Below, in pieces: positions 42,594 to 52,233 of a DNA stretch of 64,000 nt. A model generated the notes under the pieces. The model had not been told where the DNA came from. It was given only the letters and a program-made list of their open reading frames with translations, and did not search any database. The stretch comes from WQXF01 sp031553615 (GTDB lineage: Bacteria > Bacillota > Clostridia > Christensenellales > Aristaeellaceae). The DNA lies in NCBI GenBank assembly GCA_031553615.1, contig JAVBLJ010000005.1, forward strand, positions 62,001-126,000. Reading direction: 5' to 3'. Position 1 is the first letter of the stretch. Each line of letters begins with the position of its first letter. A program made the translations under genes and the position numbers.

Positions 42594-43298
42594 TCACGCG
42601 CAGGTGGCAGTGAGCAGGCCCACGCGCGCCGCGCCAGCGGTGATGCAGGCCTCTGCGGCGGAATCGGCGGTGGCTCCAGTGGTACGCACGTCGTCGATCA
42701 GCAGCACCCAAAGCCCCTGCATGGGGGCCGAAGAACGAAAGGCGTCGCGCACGTTCCGCTGCCGCGCTTCGGCATCCAGCAGGGCCTGCTGCTCGGTGTA
42801 CACGGTGCGGATAAGCAGATCGCGCACCGGCAGTCCGACTTGCTCGCCTACCGCTTCGGCCAGGATCATCGCCTGGTTGAAGCCGCGTTCACGCAGCCTG
42901 CGCGGGTGTAAGGGGATGGGTATCAGCAAATTCCAACCGGAGCGCTGGGGCCGCAACACTTCGGTCATGCCCTCGATCAGCGGCAAGGCCGCAGCTTGCA
43001 CGCTCTCGAACTTGAGCGCGTGCACCAAATCGCGCGCCACCCCTGCATGCGGGAAGGCGGATAGGATCGTATCGAGGGAGCGCACCGTGTCCGAAAGGCA
43101 GGTCAGGCAACCGCGCGCCGCGCCCGGGCGGCCGCACTGGGGGCAGGGCTCCTCGGACGGCAGGGTTTGCAGCAGATTCAAGCAGAGGTTACACAGCAGC
43201 TCGCCCTCAGTGTGGCGCAGCTTTGCTTTGCAGGCGGCGCAACGGTTCGAGGGGGGATAGAGCAGCTCCAGCAGGCCGCTCAAGCGGGGTGAGCTCAC
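42594..43298 (-). CDS. comFC: ComF family phosphoribosyltransferase-like protein
   Basis: 234 residues. N-terminal zinc-finger pairs CAAC...CNLC and CPQC...CLTC, then a type I phosphoribosyltransferase domain with the PRPP loop LLIDDVRTTGAT. Related to ComFC/GntX, needed for natural transformation in Bacillus and Haemophilus. GTG start overlaps the recD2 stop by 4 bases (GTGA), so the two are coupled. Confidence 0.92.
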   Translation of the reverse strand: MSSPRLSGLLELLYPPSNRCAACKAKLRHTEGELLCNLCLNLLQTLPSEEPCPQCGRPGAARGCLTCLSDTVRSLDTILSAFPHAGVARDLVHALKFESVQAAALPLIEGMTEVLRPQRSGWNLLIPIPLHPRRLRERGFNQAMILAEAVGEQVGLPVRDLLIRTVYTEQQALLDAEARQRNVRDAFRSSAPMQGLWVLLIDDVRTTGATADSAAEACITAGAARVGLLTATCA

Positions 43299-45529
43299 CG
43301 CGCGCAGCCTCCTTTCCCATCGGGCAGGGTGGCGGCCAGCGTTTGCAGACGCTCATCCAGCGCGCTATACCGCCGGGAGATGTAGGCGTTGCGCACCATC
43401 GATTGGATCACCTGCTCGCGGCCCACCAGCATCACCAGCGTGCGCGCCCGCGTAACCGCCGTGTAGAAAAGATTTCGGGTGAGCAGCATGGGAGGGCCGC
43501 CCACCACGGGCATCACCACCACCGGGAACTCGCTGCCCTGGCTTTTGTGTACCGACACGCAGTAGGCGAGCTCCAGCTCCTCGAGCTGGCTGGCCTCGTA
43601 GGTGGCGGAGCGTTCATCCTCAAAACCGACGGTGAGGCTGTGCTCTTCCTCGTCGATTTCGGTAATGAAGCCCATGTCGCCATTGAACACGCCCTCGCCC
43701 TGCTCCCAGCCGCCGGCGAGGCTGCGGCGCTGCCAGGAGAGCGTGTAGTTGTTGCGGATCTGCATCACCTTATCGCCCACGCGGAACACGGTTTCGCCGT
43801 GCGCCTGCTCGGCGACGCCGGAGCGCTTGGGGTTGAAGCGCTGCTGCAGCAGCGCGTTGAGGGCCCACACGCCGCAATCGCCCTTTTTGGTGGGGGAGAG
43901 CACCTGAATCTGCCGAATGGGATCGATCTTCAGGAAGTTGGGTAGCCGGGTTTCGCAGAGGGATACGATGGTTTCGGCGGCCTGGGAGGGGTTCTCGCGC
44001 CGCTCGAAGAAAAAATCGCTGCCCTGCACGTTGAGCTGCGGGGTCTCGCCCCGGTTGATGCGATGGGCGTTGACCACGATCATGCTGCGCTCATCCTGCC
44101 GGAAGATTTCGGTGAGCCGCACGGAGGGGATGGCGCCGCTCTGCAATATATCGCGCAGCACATTGCCCGCGCCCACCGAGGGCAGCTGATCGGCATCGCC
44201 CACCATGATGAGCCGCGTGCCGGGCAGCAGCGCCCGAAGCAACCCGCGCATCAGGAAGATATCGACCATGCTCATCTCGTCCACAATCAGCGTATCGTAC
44301 TCCAGCGGATTGCTTTCTCCGCGCGCAAAGCGCCCTTCATCGCCGCCGTATTCGAGCATGCGGTGGAGGGTGCGCGCTTCGACGCCGGTGGCTTCGGTCA
44401 TGCGCTTGGCGGCTCGGCCCGTGGGCGCGGCTAGCGCGACCTCGCCCTCCCCGGCTAGCAGGCGGATGATGCTGTTGATGATGGTGGTTTTTCCGGTGCC
44501 CGGGCCGCCGGTGATCACGGTCATGCCGCTGCGTACCGAGGTCAGGATCGCTTCGCGCTGCTGCGCATGGAAGGCGATGCTGTCGCGCTTCTCCAGGCGC
44601 TTGAGGGCGGCCTCCGCATCGGGGAAGGGGTGCTGCGGCATGGCGGCCAGCAGCTCGCACAGCCGCTGCGCCACCTCGCCCTCGGCGGCGAAGTAAAGCG
44701 GCAGGTACACGGCGATTTGCCCGCCGATCTCCTGGGCCACCAGCTCGTGGCGTAGGATGAGCGAATCTAGCTGCATATCCAGCAGCGATACTTCCACGCC
44801 CAGCAGCTGCGCGGCCTGCTCGATGAGCTCTGGGCGGGGCAGGTAGGTATGGCCATTGCCCGCGCCCGCCTCCTGCAGCGCGTACTTGAGACCGGCACCG
44901 AGCCGGAACTCGCTGTGGGGCGCGATGCCTAGCGAGGCGGCGATGCGGTCGGCGGTGCGGAAGCCCACGCCGGGCACGTCCTCCACCAGCCGAAAGGGGT
45001 TTTGCTGCAGCACGACCTGCACCCGGTCGCCGTAGATTTTGAATATCTTGACCGCCAGCGCGGGCGTGACGCCGTAGCCCTGCAGGAACACCATGGCCTC
45101 GCGCATCTGCACCTGCTCGGCAAAGGAGGCGGTGATCAGCTCGGCGCGCTTCTTGCCGATGCCCGGAACCTCGCTGACCCGATCGGGGTTGAACTGCAGC
45201 ACATCCAGCGTTTCGCGGCCAAAGAACTCCACCAGCTTCTTTGCGGTCGAGGGTCCGACTCCGGCCACCAGACCCGAGGCCAGGTAGCGCTCGATGCCCA
45301 CCAGGGTGGTCGGCTTGATGATCTCGTAGCTGGCGACCTTGATCTGCCTTCCATACTGCGGGTGCTCGATCCAATCGCCCTGCAGGCAGATTTGCTCGCC
45401 CGTTCCCAGCATGGGCAGCACGCCCACCGCAGCGCAACGCGTGCGGCCCACGCGCACCTGCAGCACACTGTAGCCGTTCTCCTCGTTGCGGAAGGTGGTC
45501 TCCTCTACGATGGCGTCAATTTTCTCCAT
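43295..45529 (-). CDS. recD2: RecD2-type ATP-dependent DNA helicase
   Basis: 744 residues, SF1B 5'-3' helicase. N-terminal OB-like and helix-hairpin-helix region (about 1-290, with GIGKKRAELI and GVGFRTADRI), Walker A GGPGTGKTTI near 345, Walker B DEMSMVD, and motif VI SVHKSQGSEFPVV near the end. Acts in repair and fork maintenance without RecBC. ATG 45529 has GGAGG; longer upstream readings are rejected because they enter the metK terminator. Confidence 0.95.
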   Translation of the reverse strand: MEKIDAIVEETTFRNEENGYSVLQVRVGRTRCAAVGVLPMLGTGEQICLQGDWIEHPQYGRQIKVASYEIIKPTTLVGIERYLASGLVAGVGPSTAKKLVEFFGRETLDVLQFNPDRVSEVPGIGKKRAELITASFAEQVQMREAMVFLQGYGVTPALAVKIFKIYGDRVQVVLQQNPFRLVEDVPGVGFRTADRIAASLGIAPHSEFRLGAGLKYALQEAGAGNGHTYLPRPELIEQAAQLLGVEVSLLDMQLDSLILRHELVAQEIGGQIAVYLPLYFAAEGEVAQRLCELLAAMPQHPFPDAEAALKRLEKRDSIAFHAQQREAILTSVRSGMTVITGGPGTGKTTIINSIIRLLAGEGEVALAAPTGRAAKRMTEATGVEARTLHRMLEYGGDEGRFARGESNPLEYDTLIVDEMSMVDIFLMRGLLRALLPGTRLIMVGDADQLPSVGAGNVLRDILQSGAIPSVRLTEIFRQDERSMIVVNAHRINRGETPQLNVQGSDFFFERRENPSQAAETIVSLCETRLPNFLKIDPIRQIQVLSPTKKGDCGVWALNALLQQRFNPKRSGVAEQAHGETVFRVGDKVMQIRNNYTLSWQRRSLAGGWEQGEGVFNGDMGFITEIDEEEHSLTVGFEDERSATYEASQLEELELAYCVSVHKSQGSEFPVVVMPVVGGPPMLLTRNLFYTAVTRARTLVMLVGREQVIQSMVRNAYISRRYSALDERLQTLAATLPDGKGGCAR

Positions 45530-45584
45530 GCATCCTCCGTTTGGGTGAGCGTTACAATAAAACAAAATAACAATAAAATCCGCG

Positions 45585-45611
45585 CAAAAAAGGGCCGTTG
45601 ACCGGCCCTTT
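45585..45611 (-). terminator. Intrinsic terminator after metK
   Basis: Minus strand AAAGGGCCG, 5-base loop, CGGCCCTTT (45611-45589), running into a T6 tract. It separates metK from recD2. Confidence 0.88.
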
Positions 45612-45672
45612 GACTGTGTATAGGGGATCAAACATTCGTAGCATAGCACAGGTAGGTGCAGCTTTCAACCAC

Positions 45673-46851
45673 TTACCTTTCGGCCAACGCCTTGAGCTGC
45701 TCCACGCGGTCGGTGCGCTCCCAGGGCGCGTCGATGTCGTCGCGGCCAAAGTGGCCGTAGGCGGCGGTGGCGCGGTAGAGGGGGCGGCGCAGGTCCAGCA
45801 TTTGGATGATGCCGGCGGGGCGCAGATCGAACACCTTCGGGATCAGCGCGGCCAGCTCCGCATCGGGCAGTTTGCCGGTGCCGAACGTATCTACCCAGAG
45901 GGAAACCGGGTGCGCCACGCCGATGGCGTAGGCCAGCTGAATCTCGCAGCGGTTCGCGAGCCCGGCGGCCACCACATGCTTGGCCACGTAGCGTGCGGCG
46001 TAGGCGGCGCTGCGATCTACCTTGGTGGGGTCCTTGCCGGAGAAGGCCCCGCCGCCATGGCGCGCGTAGCCACCGTAGGTATCCACGATGATCTTGCGGC
46101 CCGTGAGGCCCGAATCGCCCGCAGGTCCGCCCAGTACGAAGCGCCCGGTGGGGTTGACGAGGATGCGCGTCTGGCTGTCGAGCAGCTCGGCGGGGATGAC
46201 CTGGCGGATCACCTTCTCGGTCACTTCGCGCTCGATCTCCTCCTGCGGAATGCTCGGATCGTGCTGGGTGGAGATGACCACGGTGTCGATGTGCACGGGG
46301 CGATCGTCCTCGTAGGCCACGGAAACCTGGCTCTTGCCATCGGGCCGTAGCCAGGGCAGCATGCCCGACTTGCGCTGCTCGGTCAGGCGGCGGGCCAGCC
46401 GGTGCGCCAGCGCGATGGGCATGGGCATCAGCTCCGGGGTCTCATCGCACGCGTAGCCGAACATCATGCCCTGGTCGCCCGCGCCAAATCGATCGGCATC
46501 GTCGTGGGTCAGCTTGGCCTCCTGCGATTGATCGACACCCTGCGCGATGTCGGGCGATTGTTCGTGTACAGCGGTCAGCACCGCACAGGTGTTGCCATCG
46601 AAGCACAGCTCGGCGCTGTTGTAGCCCACGTCCAAAATCACCTCGCGCGCGATCTGCTCGATGGGCACGTAGGTATCGGTGGTGATTTCGCCCATCACTA
46701 GCACCAGACCGGTGGTGGTGGCGGTTTCGCAGGCGACCCGCGCCATGGGGTCCTTGGCCAGAATGGCGTCGAGCACCGCATCGGAGATTTGGTCGCAGAG
46801 CTTGTCCGGATGTCCTTCGGTGACCGATTCGGAAGTAAATATTCTGCGCAT
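45673..46851 (-). CDS. metK: S-adenosylmethionine synthetase
   Basis: 392 residues. ATP + Met to AdoMet. GHPDKLCDQISDAVLDAIL, the GAGDQGMMFGYA loop and GGGAFSGKDPTKVDRSAAY are all intact. GGAGG before the ATG. Regulated by the SAM-I riboswitch immediately upstream, so expression should fall when AdoMet is high. Confidence 0.98.
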   Translation of the reverse strand: MRRIFTSESVTEGHPDKLCDQISDAVLDAILAKDPMARVACETATTTGLVLVMGEITTDTYVPIEQIAREVILDVGYNSAELCFDGNTCAVLTAVHEQSPDIAQGVDQSQEAKLTHDDADRFGAGDQGMMFGYACDETPELMPMPIALAHRLARRLTEQRKSGMLPWLRPDGKSQVSVAYEDDRPVHIDTVVISTQHDPSIPQEEIEREVTEKVIRQVIPAELLDSQTRILVNPTGRFVLGGPAGDSGLTGRKIIVDTYGGYARHGGGAFSGKDPTKVDRSAAYAARYVAKHVVAAGLANRCEIQLAYAIGVAHPVSLWVDTFGTGKLPDAELAALIPKVFDLRPAGIIQMLDLRRPLYRATAAYGHFGRDDIDAPWERTDRVEQLKALAER

Positions 46852-46904
46852 AGAAAGGGAACCTCCTTGTTTTTTGGTTGCCTACGCTGCTAACCGGAGT
46901 CACA

Positions 46905-47060
46905 GAAAACGGGCCTTTCTTCGCAGAAAGGCCCATCATGGCTTGTATATCAAACCATCCTCATCTGCCAGCGGAGAACCGCTGTGGGAATTGGCACCGC
47001 TGCTTGCGCTCGGTTGCCGGGTTTCATCGGGCCCAGTCCCTCCACCACTCTGGATAAGGC
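46905..47060 (-). promoter_or_regulatory. SAM-I (S-box) riboswitch with terminator, controls metK
   Basis: Aptamer at 47058-46960: CTTATC pairs with GATGAG (P1), with the S-box core AGAG-GGTGGAGGGACTGG-CCC, GATGAAACCCGGCAACC and GGTGCCAATTCC in order. The expression platform is GGGCCTTTCT, TCGC-type loop, AGAAAGGCCC (46934-46911) followed by GTTTTCT, a rho-independent terminator. Binding of AdoMet should favour the terminator (off switch). Confidence 0.95.
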
Positions 47061-47084
47061 TATGCAGTTGTAAGACACGGCTAC

Positions 47085-47113
47085 AGTATAGAGGCTGTTT
47101 TATTCTTTGTCAA
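47085..47113 (-). promoter_or_regulatory. metK promoter
   Basis: Minus strand TTGACA (47113-47108), 17-base spacer, TATACT (47090-47085), just upstream of the riboswitch. Confidence 0.85.
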
Positions 47114-47131
47114 TATATGCGGGCCGCTTTC

Positions 47132-47161
47132 TTGCGCTTGGATGCCGCAGCATGGTATAAT
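47132..47161 (+). promoter_or_regulatory. Promoter of the LtaS-like gene
   Basis: TTGCGC (47132-47137), 18-base spacer, TATAAT (47156-47161), divergent from the metK promoter. Confidence 0.7.
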
Positions 47162-47200
47162 CACTCGCAAACTTTCGAGCTTTGGGGGAGGGGGGCCTGT

Positions 47201-49276
47201 ATGCAGTTCAGCCAAGCGATCCGGGCGCTGGGCAGCGTGGTGCTTCCCCGCACCCGCCGGGATTTTGTGCGCATCGCTTTGGGTGCGCTGGGTGTTATGC
47301 TGGTCTGGGTCGCCATCCGTTGCCTGGGGGATGCGCAGATCCACGGCGAGCCCGATTGGCGCCGGTACGGTAACCTGACGGGCTCGGCGGTGCTGCTTTG
47401 GCTGCTGCTGGCGTTGCTCTGCTACCCGCGCTACGCTTCGGCGAAGGGCTTGCGGTGGGCGCGGCGCGGCTGGCAGGCCCTCGCCCCGGCGACGGTGGTT
47501 GTCCTAATCGAGTGGCTGCACCTGGGCCCGGCCATGTTCGCCAACACGGGCACCGCGCTGGCGTGGGTGCTCTTTGCCGCAACCATGGGCGCGTTGACCG
47601 CTCTCTGCGGGCACAGCGCTCCGGGGCAGATTGCCGTAGCCGCGCTCTGGTGGCTGCTGGCGATGGCCAACAGCATTAAGCTGGCGACGCGCGGCACGCC
47701 GTTGGTGCCCTGGGACATCTACGCGCTGGGCACGGCGCTGGACGTGGCCGATGGCTATACGATACCGATCACGAGTGAGCGCTTCTTTTCCATGCTTCTG
47801 CTCGTTTTATTATGTGCGGCAAGCTGGCGCTACCGCTTCCGGCTGCGGGGCGCAGGCAAGCGCATCGTCACGCTGTGCGCTTCCCTATGCGTGCTGGCGG
47901 CGCTGGGCTCGGCGCTGCTGCTGCCCAGCTCGCCGATCTATCTTCGCATTCCGCTCAACAATTGGGTGCTGCAGAAGGTGTACTGGGATGAAGGCTTTGC
48001 CACAGCGCTGATCGCCAACTGCAAGCAGCTCATCATCCCCCCGCCCGAGGGCTATGAACCCGAAGAGGTGCGTGGGAGCATGCTGACCGCCGAACTTCCG
48101 CAACCGCCCGCCACGATGAGCGAGCCACCGGTCAATATCATCCTGGTGATGAGCGAGAGCCTTGCCGACCTGGAGGCGCTGACGCCTTTTCAGCCCAGCC
48201 AGCCGGTGCTCTCCAACCTGCGCGCTCTCTACGAGCGCAGTATCCACGGAAAGCTGCACGTATCGGTGTTCGGCGGAGGCACCAGCGTCACCGAATTCGA
48301 GGCGTTGACCGGAAACAGCGCGGCGTTTTTGCCCGCCGAGTGCGCGCCCTACGTGCAATATCTGCAGCCTTCGCGCCGCAATGCGGCTTCGCTGGCGTGG
48401 CAGCTCAAGGCGCAGGGCTACCAAACGGTGGCGGTGCATCCTGCCGACGGAGCAAACTGGAACCGCGATCAGGCGTATCCGCTGTTGGGCTTCGATCGGT
48501 TTCTTTCGCTGCGCGACATGCCGGGCTGGAATCTCGCGGGCAACAACCTGCGCGATATGTACACCGATGAAGCGCTCTTTGCCGAGCTGTTGCGGATGAT
48601 GGAGGGCAAGCCAGTGGGGCAGAGGCTGTTTGTGCACTGCGTCACCATGCAGAACCATGGCGGCTACCTGATTCCGCCGCTGGTGGGGGTGGGGCCGCGC
48701 ATCGATCATGGCGGCGTGCCCGATGAGGAGATCGATAGCTACCTGACGCTGGTGGAGCGAAGCGACCGCGCCTTGGGCGATTTTGTCGCTGCGCTCGATC
48801 GGCTGGAGGAGCCGACGCTGCTGCTCTTCTTTGGCGATCATCAGCCTACGGTTTCCCGCAACCTGACGAAGGAATTGGAGGGCGCGGATCGCTGGTACGC
48901 AGAGGGCGAGGCGCACGCGCAGCTTTTCGAGGTGCCCATGCTGATTTGGAGCAATCGCGAGTTGCCCCCGCAGGACCTCGGCGATACGAGCTCGCAATAC
49001 CTGGGCGTGCTGCTCACGCAGGTGGCGGGGCTGGAAATGAACGATTATCAGCGCTTTCTGGCTGCGCTCTCGGCACAGTGGCCGGTATTTACCGCGCAGG
49101 CGGCGCGCGATGCATCCGGCGCTTTCTACACGCCCGACGAGGCTGTTCAACGCAGCCCGCTGCTGCAGGAATACCGAGCCGCGCAGTACAATTTGCTTTT
49201 TGATCGCTGGGGCAAGCTGGAGGAGCTTTATTGGCCCGCTGAAGGGCCTAATCCTGCAATGGGTGGGGAAAGGTGA
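47201..49276 (+). CDS. LtaS-like membrane phosphoglycerol transferase (sulfatase fold)
   Basis: 691 residues. About five to six N-terminal membrane segments within 1-240, then an extracellular sulfatase-fold domain from about 300. Metal/active-site residues: MSES (Glu near 320), nucleophile Thr in GGGTSVTEF (near 361), VTMQNHGGY and FGDHQPT (Asp, His near 545). Likely adds glycerol-phosphate or a related group to a wall or membrane polymer; teichoic-acid class is not certain. ATG 47201 lies 39 bases after TATAAT; the long upstream in-frame reading would cross the metK control region and is rejected. Confidence 0.88.
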   Translation: MQFSQAIRALGSVVLPRTRRDFVRIALGALGVMLVWVAIRCLGDAQIHGEPDWRRYGNLTGSAVLLWLLLALLCYPRYASAKGLRWARRGWQALAPATVVVLIEWLHLGPAMFANTGTALAWVLFAATMGALTALCGHSAPGQIAVAALWWLLAMANSIKLATRGTPLVPWDIYALGTALDVADGYTIPITSERFFSMLLLVLLCAASWRYRFRLRGAGKRIVTLCASLCVLAALGSALLLPSSPIYLRIPLNNWVLQKVYWDEGFATALIANCKQLIIPPPEGYEPEEVRGSMLTAELPQPPATMSEPPVNIILVMSESLADLEALTPFQPSQPVLSNLRALYERSIHGKLHVSVFGGGTSVTEFEALTGNSAAFLPAECAPYVQYLQPSRRNAASLAWQLKAQGYQTVAVHPADGANWNRDQAYPLLGFDRFLSLRDMPGWNLAGNNLRDMYTDEALFAELLRMMEGKPVGQRLFVHCVTMQNHGGYLIPPLVGVGPRIDHGGVPDEEIDSYLTLVERSDRALGDFVAALDRLEEPTLLLFFGDHQPTVSRNLTKELEGADRWYAEGEAHAQLFEVPMLIWSNRELPPQDLGDTSSQYLGVLLTQVAGLEMNDYQRFLAALSAQWPVFTAQAARDASGAFYTPDEAVQRSPLLQEYRAAQYNLLFDRWGKLEELYWPAEGPNPAMGGER

Positions 49277-49329
49277 TGGGTATCACACCTGTTGGGTGCG
49301 ATTCAGGGACTTTGCGGTTGCCTTTGCAC

Positions 49330-49361
49330 AAACGCGCCCCGGCGAAAGCCGGGGCGCGTTT
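49330..49361 (+). terminator. Bidirectional hairpin terminator
   Basis: AAACGCGCCCCGGC (49330-49343), GAAA loop, exact complement (49348-49361). 14-bp stem with T3 on either strand; shared by the LtaS-like gene and the convergent solute-binding gene. Confidence 0.8.
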
Positions 49362-49386
49362 GCGTGAGATTGGGTGTGGGTCAGCG

Positions 49387-51744
49387 TTACTGTCCTTCGA
49401 GCACCATCATGCGCATCTTGCTATCCAGCTCGCGCAGGAAGGCGTCCAGCGAGAGTTGGCCATCGATGTAGCGGGTCAGCATTTCGCGCAGCATTTCCAT
49501 CGCGCCGCCTGAATCCTGCTTGAAGAACACCGAGTTGTCGGCGAAGTTCATGTAGGGGGCCCACTTGCGGTAGCCCTCGATGGCGGCGGAGGAAATCTCC
49601 CATTTGTTCTTATCCTGCTCGGCCAGCCACTTGGCAATGTAGTCGACCTCATCCTGGATATTGCGCTTGTCGGATTCGGGTGCGGTGGCAAGCCGCTCCT
49701 TGGTGGAGGTGAGCCATTCCTCCATGCCCTTGACTTCCATAGCAAAATCCTTGCGCTCGATGGGATCGTTCAGCTCGGGCGATAGCGCGTAGCGATAGTA
49801 GTTATCGATGCCGGATTGGGCGAAGAACTCGATGTACTGCTGCGCCAGATCGGCGTTGGGCGAGGCGGGATTGACGATCATGACCTCCATGCGCGCGCGC
49901 AGGTAGGGCGTCTGCCCCTCCTCAAACACCATGGGTAGCAAATCCTGGTACTCGTTGTATTCATAGTACTTTGCCTGCTCCGGATCGCTAGATACATACT
50001 GGGTGGTATTGGGGTTGTAGAACATGCCGTTGCGGCTGTACATGGTGAAGAGCGAGGGGCGGTTCGTCATTTCGTAGTACTCTTCCCAATCCTCTTCGCT
50101 CATGTCTTCGAAGTTGAACTCCTCCAGCTCCAGCTTGGAGATTTGCTCCAGCACCTGCCGCAGCGCGGGCGAGTTGAAATCGATAGGCTTACCGGGTTGC
50201 TCGCTTTGCAGAATGTAGGTGTGCAGCACGATTTCGGCCAAGCTGCTTCCATCGTAGGAGCCCTCGACGAAGGAGATGTCCGGGTTGTCCTCGGCAAAAT
50301 CGTCCTGCCAGCGCTGCATGTAGTCGAAGAACTGCGCGAAGGTGGTGGGCAGCGGGCCCATGTCATAGCGCTCCCACAACGAGATATTGACCGACCAGGG
50401 GCCGACGTTGAGGGTGCGCGGATAGGCCATGATCTTCCCCTGCTCATTGGTAAGCGCGGATTGCACCTGCGGATACATGGCCGCTATGCTCTGGGAAAGT
50501 ATGGCCGATCCGCTGAGGTCGGCGGCGAACCCTTTATCGATGAGATCACGCAGGCCTTGGTGGGCGGGCAGAATGTAGATATCGGTGGTGGTATCGCCGC
50601 CGGTGACTTCGCCGGCAATGGCTTCGGCATTGCCCGCCCAGTTGTTGGAGAACAACACGGGGATATCCGGGTTCTTGCTCGCAAAGCGCATGTAGCCCAG
50701 GTCTTCCCAGCCGCCGTTGATGCGCAGCACGCGGGCCGACTTGTATTGCGGGTCTACGTTGCGGATAAACAGGCCGCCGGAACCCAGCGCGTACAGGCCG
50801 CTGGGCAGCACCCAGGCCAGCGCGCCTTCGGTAATGTAGGCCTGCGTTAAGTAGGCCACCGCGACGAACGGCTCACCGGCCGTGGATTTCCAAATCTGCT
50901 TCTGGAAATAGTAGTAGATGGTGTCGCTGGCTTCATCGTACGCCAGACCGCCCAGGTTGTACGCGTCCTCCAGGGGCATTTCGTAGGGCAGCGCGGTTTC
51001 GGCGCCGCTTGCCAGATCAATGACCGAAAGACCGGATATCTGGGCCTCGATGGACTCATCGTACATGGTGCCAAACGCGAGCAGCTGTCCGGCCTTGTAG
51101 GGGGTGACCATCTGCGCGCACTTGGTTTCAATGCTGGTCTGCGCGCCGGTGGCCAAGTCGAAGCGAAGCAACACGCAGTTGTTCGTCCAGTTTTCATCGG
51201 AATAATTGTCGCGCAGGCAATAGAGCGTGCCGTCCATCACGAAACAATTGGTGAGCGAGCGCTGGCGCACACGCTTCTCTGCGCCTTCCACGGTCTGCAA
51301 AGCGGTGATGTCCAGCTTTACATCCGACCATTTCACGCCCGATTCGGCGATCTCGCCAACGCGGCCGCTGAAGTTGTTGATGGCCCAAAGCTTACCATCG
51401 CCCGCAGCGATGTGGGAGACGATATTATCCAGCGCTGTCTTCACTTCGGGGGCAGCCTGCTCATAGGTGTCCCAGTAGGCATCCGGATAGGCGGGCAGAT
51501 CGCAGTATTTCTCCGCGGTCTCCATGCCGTCCTGCCAGCGGTAGATCGCCTGGTTCCCCTTCGCAAAGAACACATCGCCCATCCGCACCACGGCTTCGGC
51601 GTAGTATTCTTCCTCGCTGCGCGGGGCGTCCGGGTCTGTGTTTTGTACAAATGCCATCGCATCCCCGGGCGCGGCCCACGCTCCCAGCGGCGCGACCAAC
51701 AGGCAAAGGCACAGCAGTGCGCCTATCCATCTTGTCTTACTCAT
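49387..51744 (-). CDS. Exported protein: propeller-like N-half plus extracellular solute-binding C-half
   Basis: 785 residues. Sec signal peptide with cleavage likely after AWA (about 24); no lipobox. About 30-340 looks like a beta-propeller sensor (repeated YRW/LYCL/IYYYF strands, 'LAYDEASDTIYYY' type). About 350-785 resembles family 1 ABC solute-binding proteins (ARVLRINGGW, TDIYIL, FFDYMQRW, ARMEVMIVNP). No permease is adjacent. ATG 51744 with GAGGAG. The ligand is unknown; a wall- or sugar-sensing role is only a guess. Confidence 0.8.
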   Translation of the reverse strand: MSKTRWIGALLCLCLLVAPLGAWAAPGDAMAFVQNTDPDAPRSEEEYYAEAVVRMGDVFFAKGNQAIYRWQDGMETAEKYCDLPAYPDAYWDTYEQAAPEVKTALDNIVSHIAAGDGKLWAINNFSGRVGEIAESGVKWSDVKLDITALQTVEGAEKRVRQRSLTNCFVMDGTLYCLRDNYSDENWTNNCVLLRFDLATGAQTSIETKCAQMVTPYKAGQLLAFGTMYDESIEAQISGLSVIDLASGAETALPYEMPLEDAYNLGGLAYDEASDTIYYYFQKQIWKSTAGEPFVAVAYLTQAYITEGALAWVLPSGLYALGSGGLFIRNVDPQYKSARVLRINGGWEDLGYMRFASKNPDIPVLFSNNWAGNAEAIAGEVTGGDTTTDIYILPAHQGLRDLIDKGFAADLSGSAILSQSIAAMYPQVQSALTNEQGKIMAYPRTLNVGPWSVNISLWERYDMGPLPTTFAQFFDYMQRWQDDFAEDNPDISFVEGSYDGSSLAEIVLHTYILQSEQPGKPIDFNSPALRQVLEQISKLELEEFNFEDMSEEDWEEYYEMTNRPSLFTMYSRNGMFYNPNTTQYVSSDPEQAKYYEYNEYQDLLPMVFEEGQTPYLRARMEVMIVNPASPNADLAQQYIEFFAQSGIDNYYRYALSPELNDPIERKDFAMEVKGMEEWLTSTKERLATAPESDKRNIQDEVDYIAKWLAEQDKNKWEISSAAIEGYRKWAPYMNFADNSVFFKQDSGGAMEMLREMLTRYIDGQLSLDAFLRELDSKMRMMVLEGQ

Positions 51745-51763
51745 CCGTTTCTCCTCGCTTTCC

Positions 51764-51828
51764 CAATACGTGGCTTTCTCCAATACGTGGCTTTTGCAAT
51801 ATGTGGCTTTTGCAATACGTAGCTTTGA
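51764..51828. repeat. Four tandem copies of a 16-17 bp repeat upstream of the solute-binding gene
   Basis: CAATACGTGGCTTT units begin at 51764, 51781, 51797 and 51813 (17, 16, 16 base steps; third has CAATATG, fourth CAATACGTAG). They lie just before the start codon of the minus-strand gene, within its 5' leader. Confidence 0.85.
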
Positions 51829-52029
51829 TTGCGGAGCCTTTATTTCGAGGCTCTCGCTTCGCGGCCCGTTGCCAGCGTAACTCTATTGTAACACTGAAAG
51901 CCTCTATAGAGTAGACGCAAAATTCTACTGGAAACATCCCGAAGAAAAAAATCTTTCCGGACAACGAGTAAAATGAAGTAGTCTGCGAAAATTCAAGCAA
52001 ATTTGAAGGCAATTTCATCGCGATGCACG
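51829..52029. promoter_or_regulatory. Intergenic control region with several inverted repeats
   Basis: GAGCCT/AGGCTC (51834-51839, 51848-51853), a minus-strand extended -10 TGTTACAAT (51890-51885), palindrome CTCTATAGAG (51902-51911), and AGTAGA/TCTACT (51910-51915, 51924-51929). No gene. The TACAAT is a candidate promoter for the solute-binding gene. Confidence 0.4.
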
Positions 52030-52058
52030 TTGAACTTGACGGGGGAAGATGCTATAGT
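52030..52058 (+). promoter_or_regulatory. Promoter of the nagA operon
   Basis: TTGAAC (52030-52035), 17-base spacer, TATAGT (52053-52058). The leader of about 170 bases includes a very stable hairpin GGGACGAGCG-GCGA-CGCTCGTCCC (52126-52149) without a T-run. Confidence 0.65.
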
Positions 52059-52233
52059 AGAAACGGAGTGATATCGCCAAGCCGCATGTTCGCCGCTGCG
52101 ATTCGGTGCAAGGTGGTGCATAAAGGGGACGAGCGGCGACGCTCGTCCCTGATTGATGCGGTTGCGCCCAATGAGCGGACGCGGCGGGCGCACATAAGCC
52201 GCGTTTGGAAGAGAACGATAGGGAGGTAAGAGC

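Noticed and set aside
46679..47200. Upstream extension of the LtaS-like protein through the riboswitch
   Set aside because: Would translate antisense to the SAM-I riboswitch; the promoter at 47132-47161 lies inside it.
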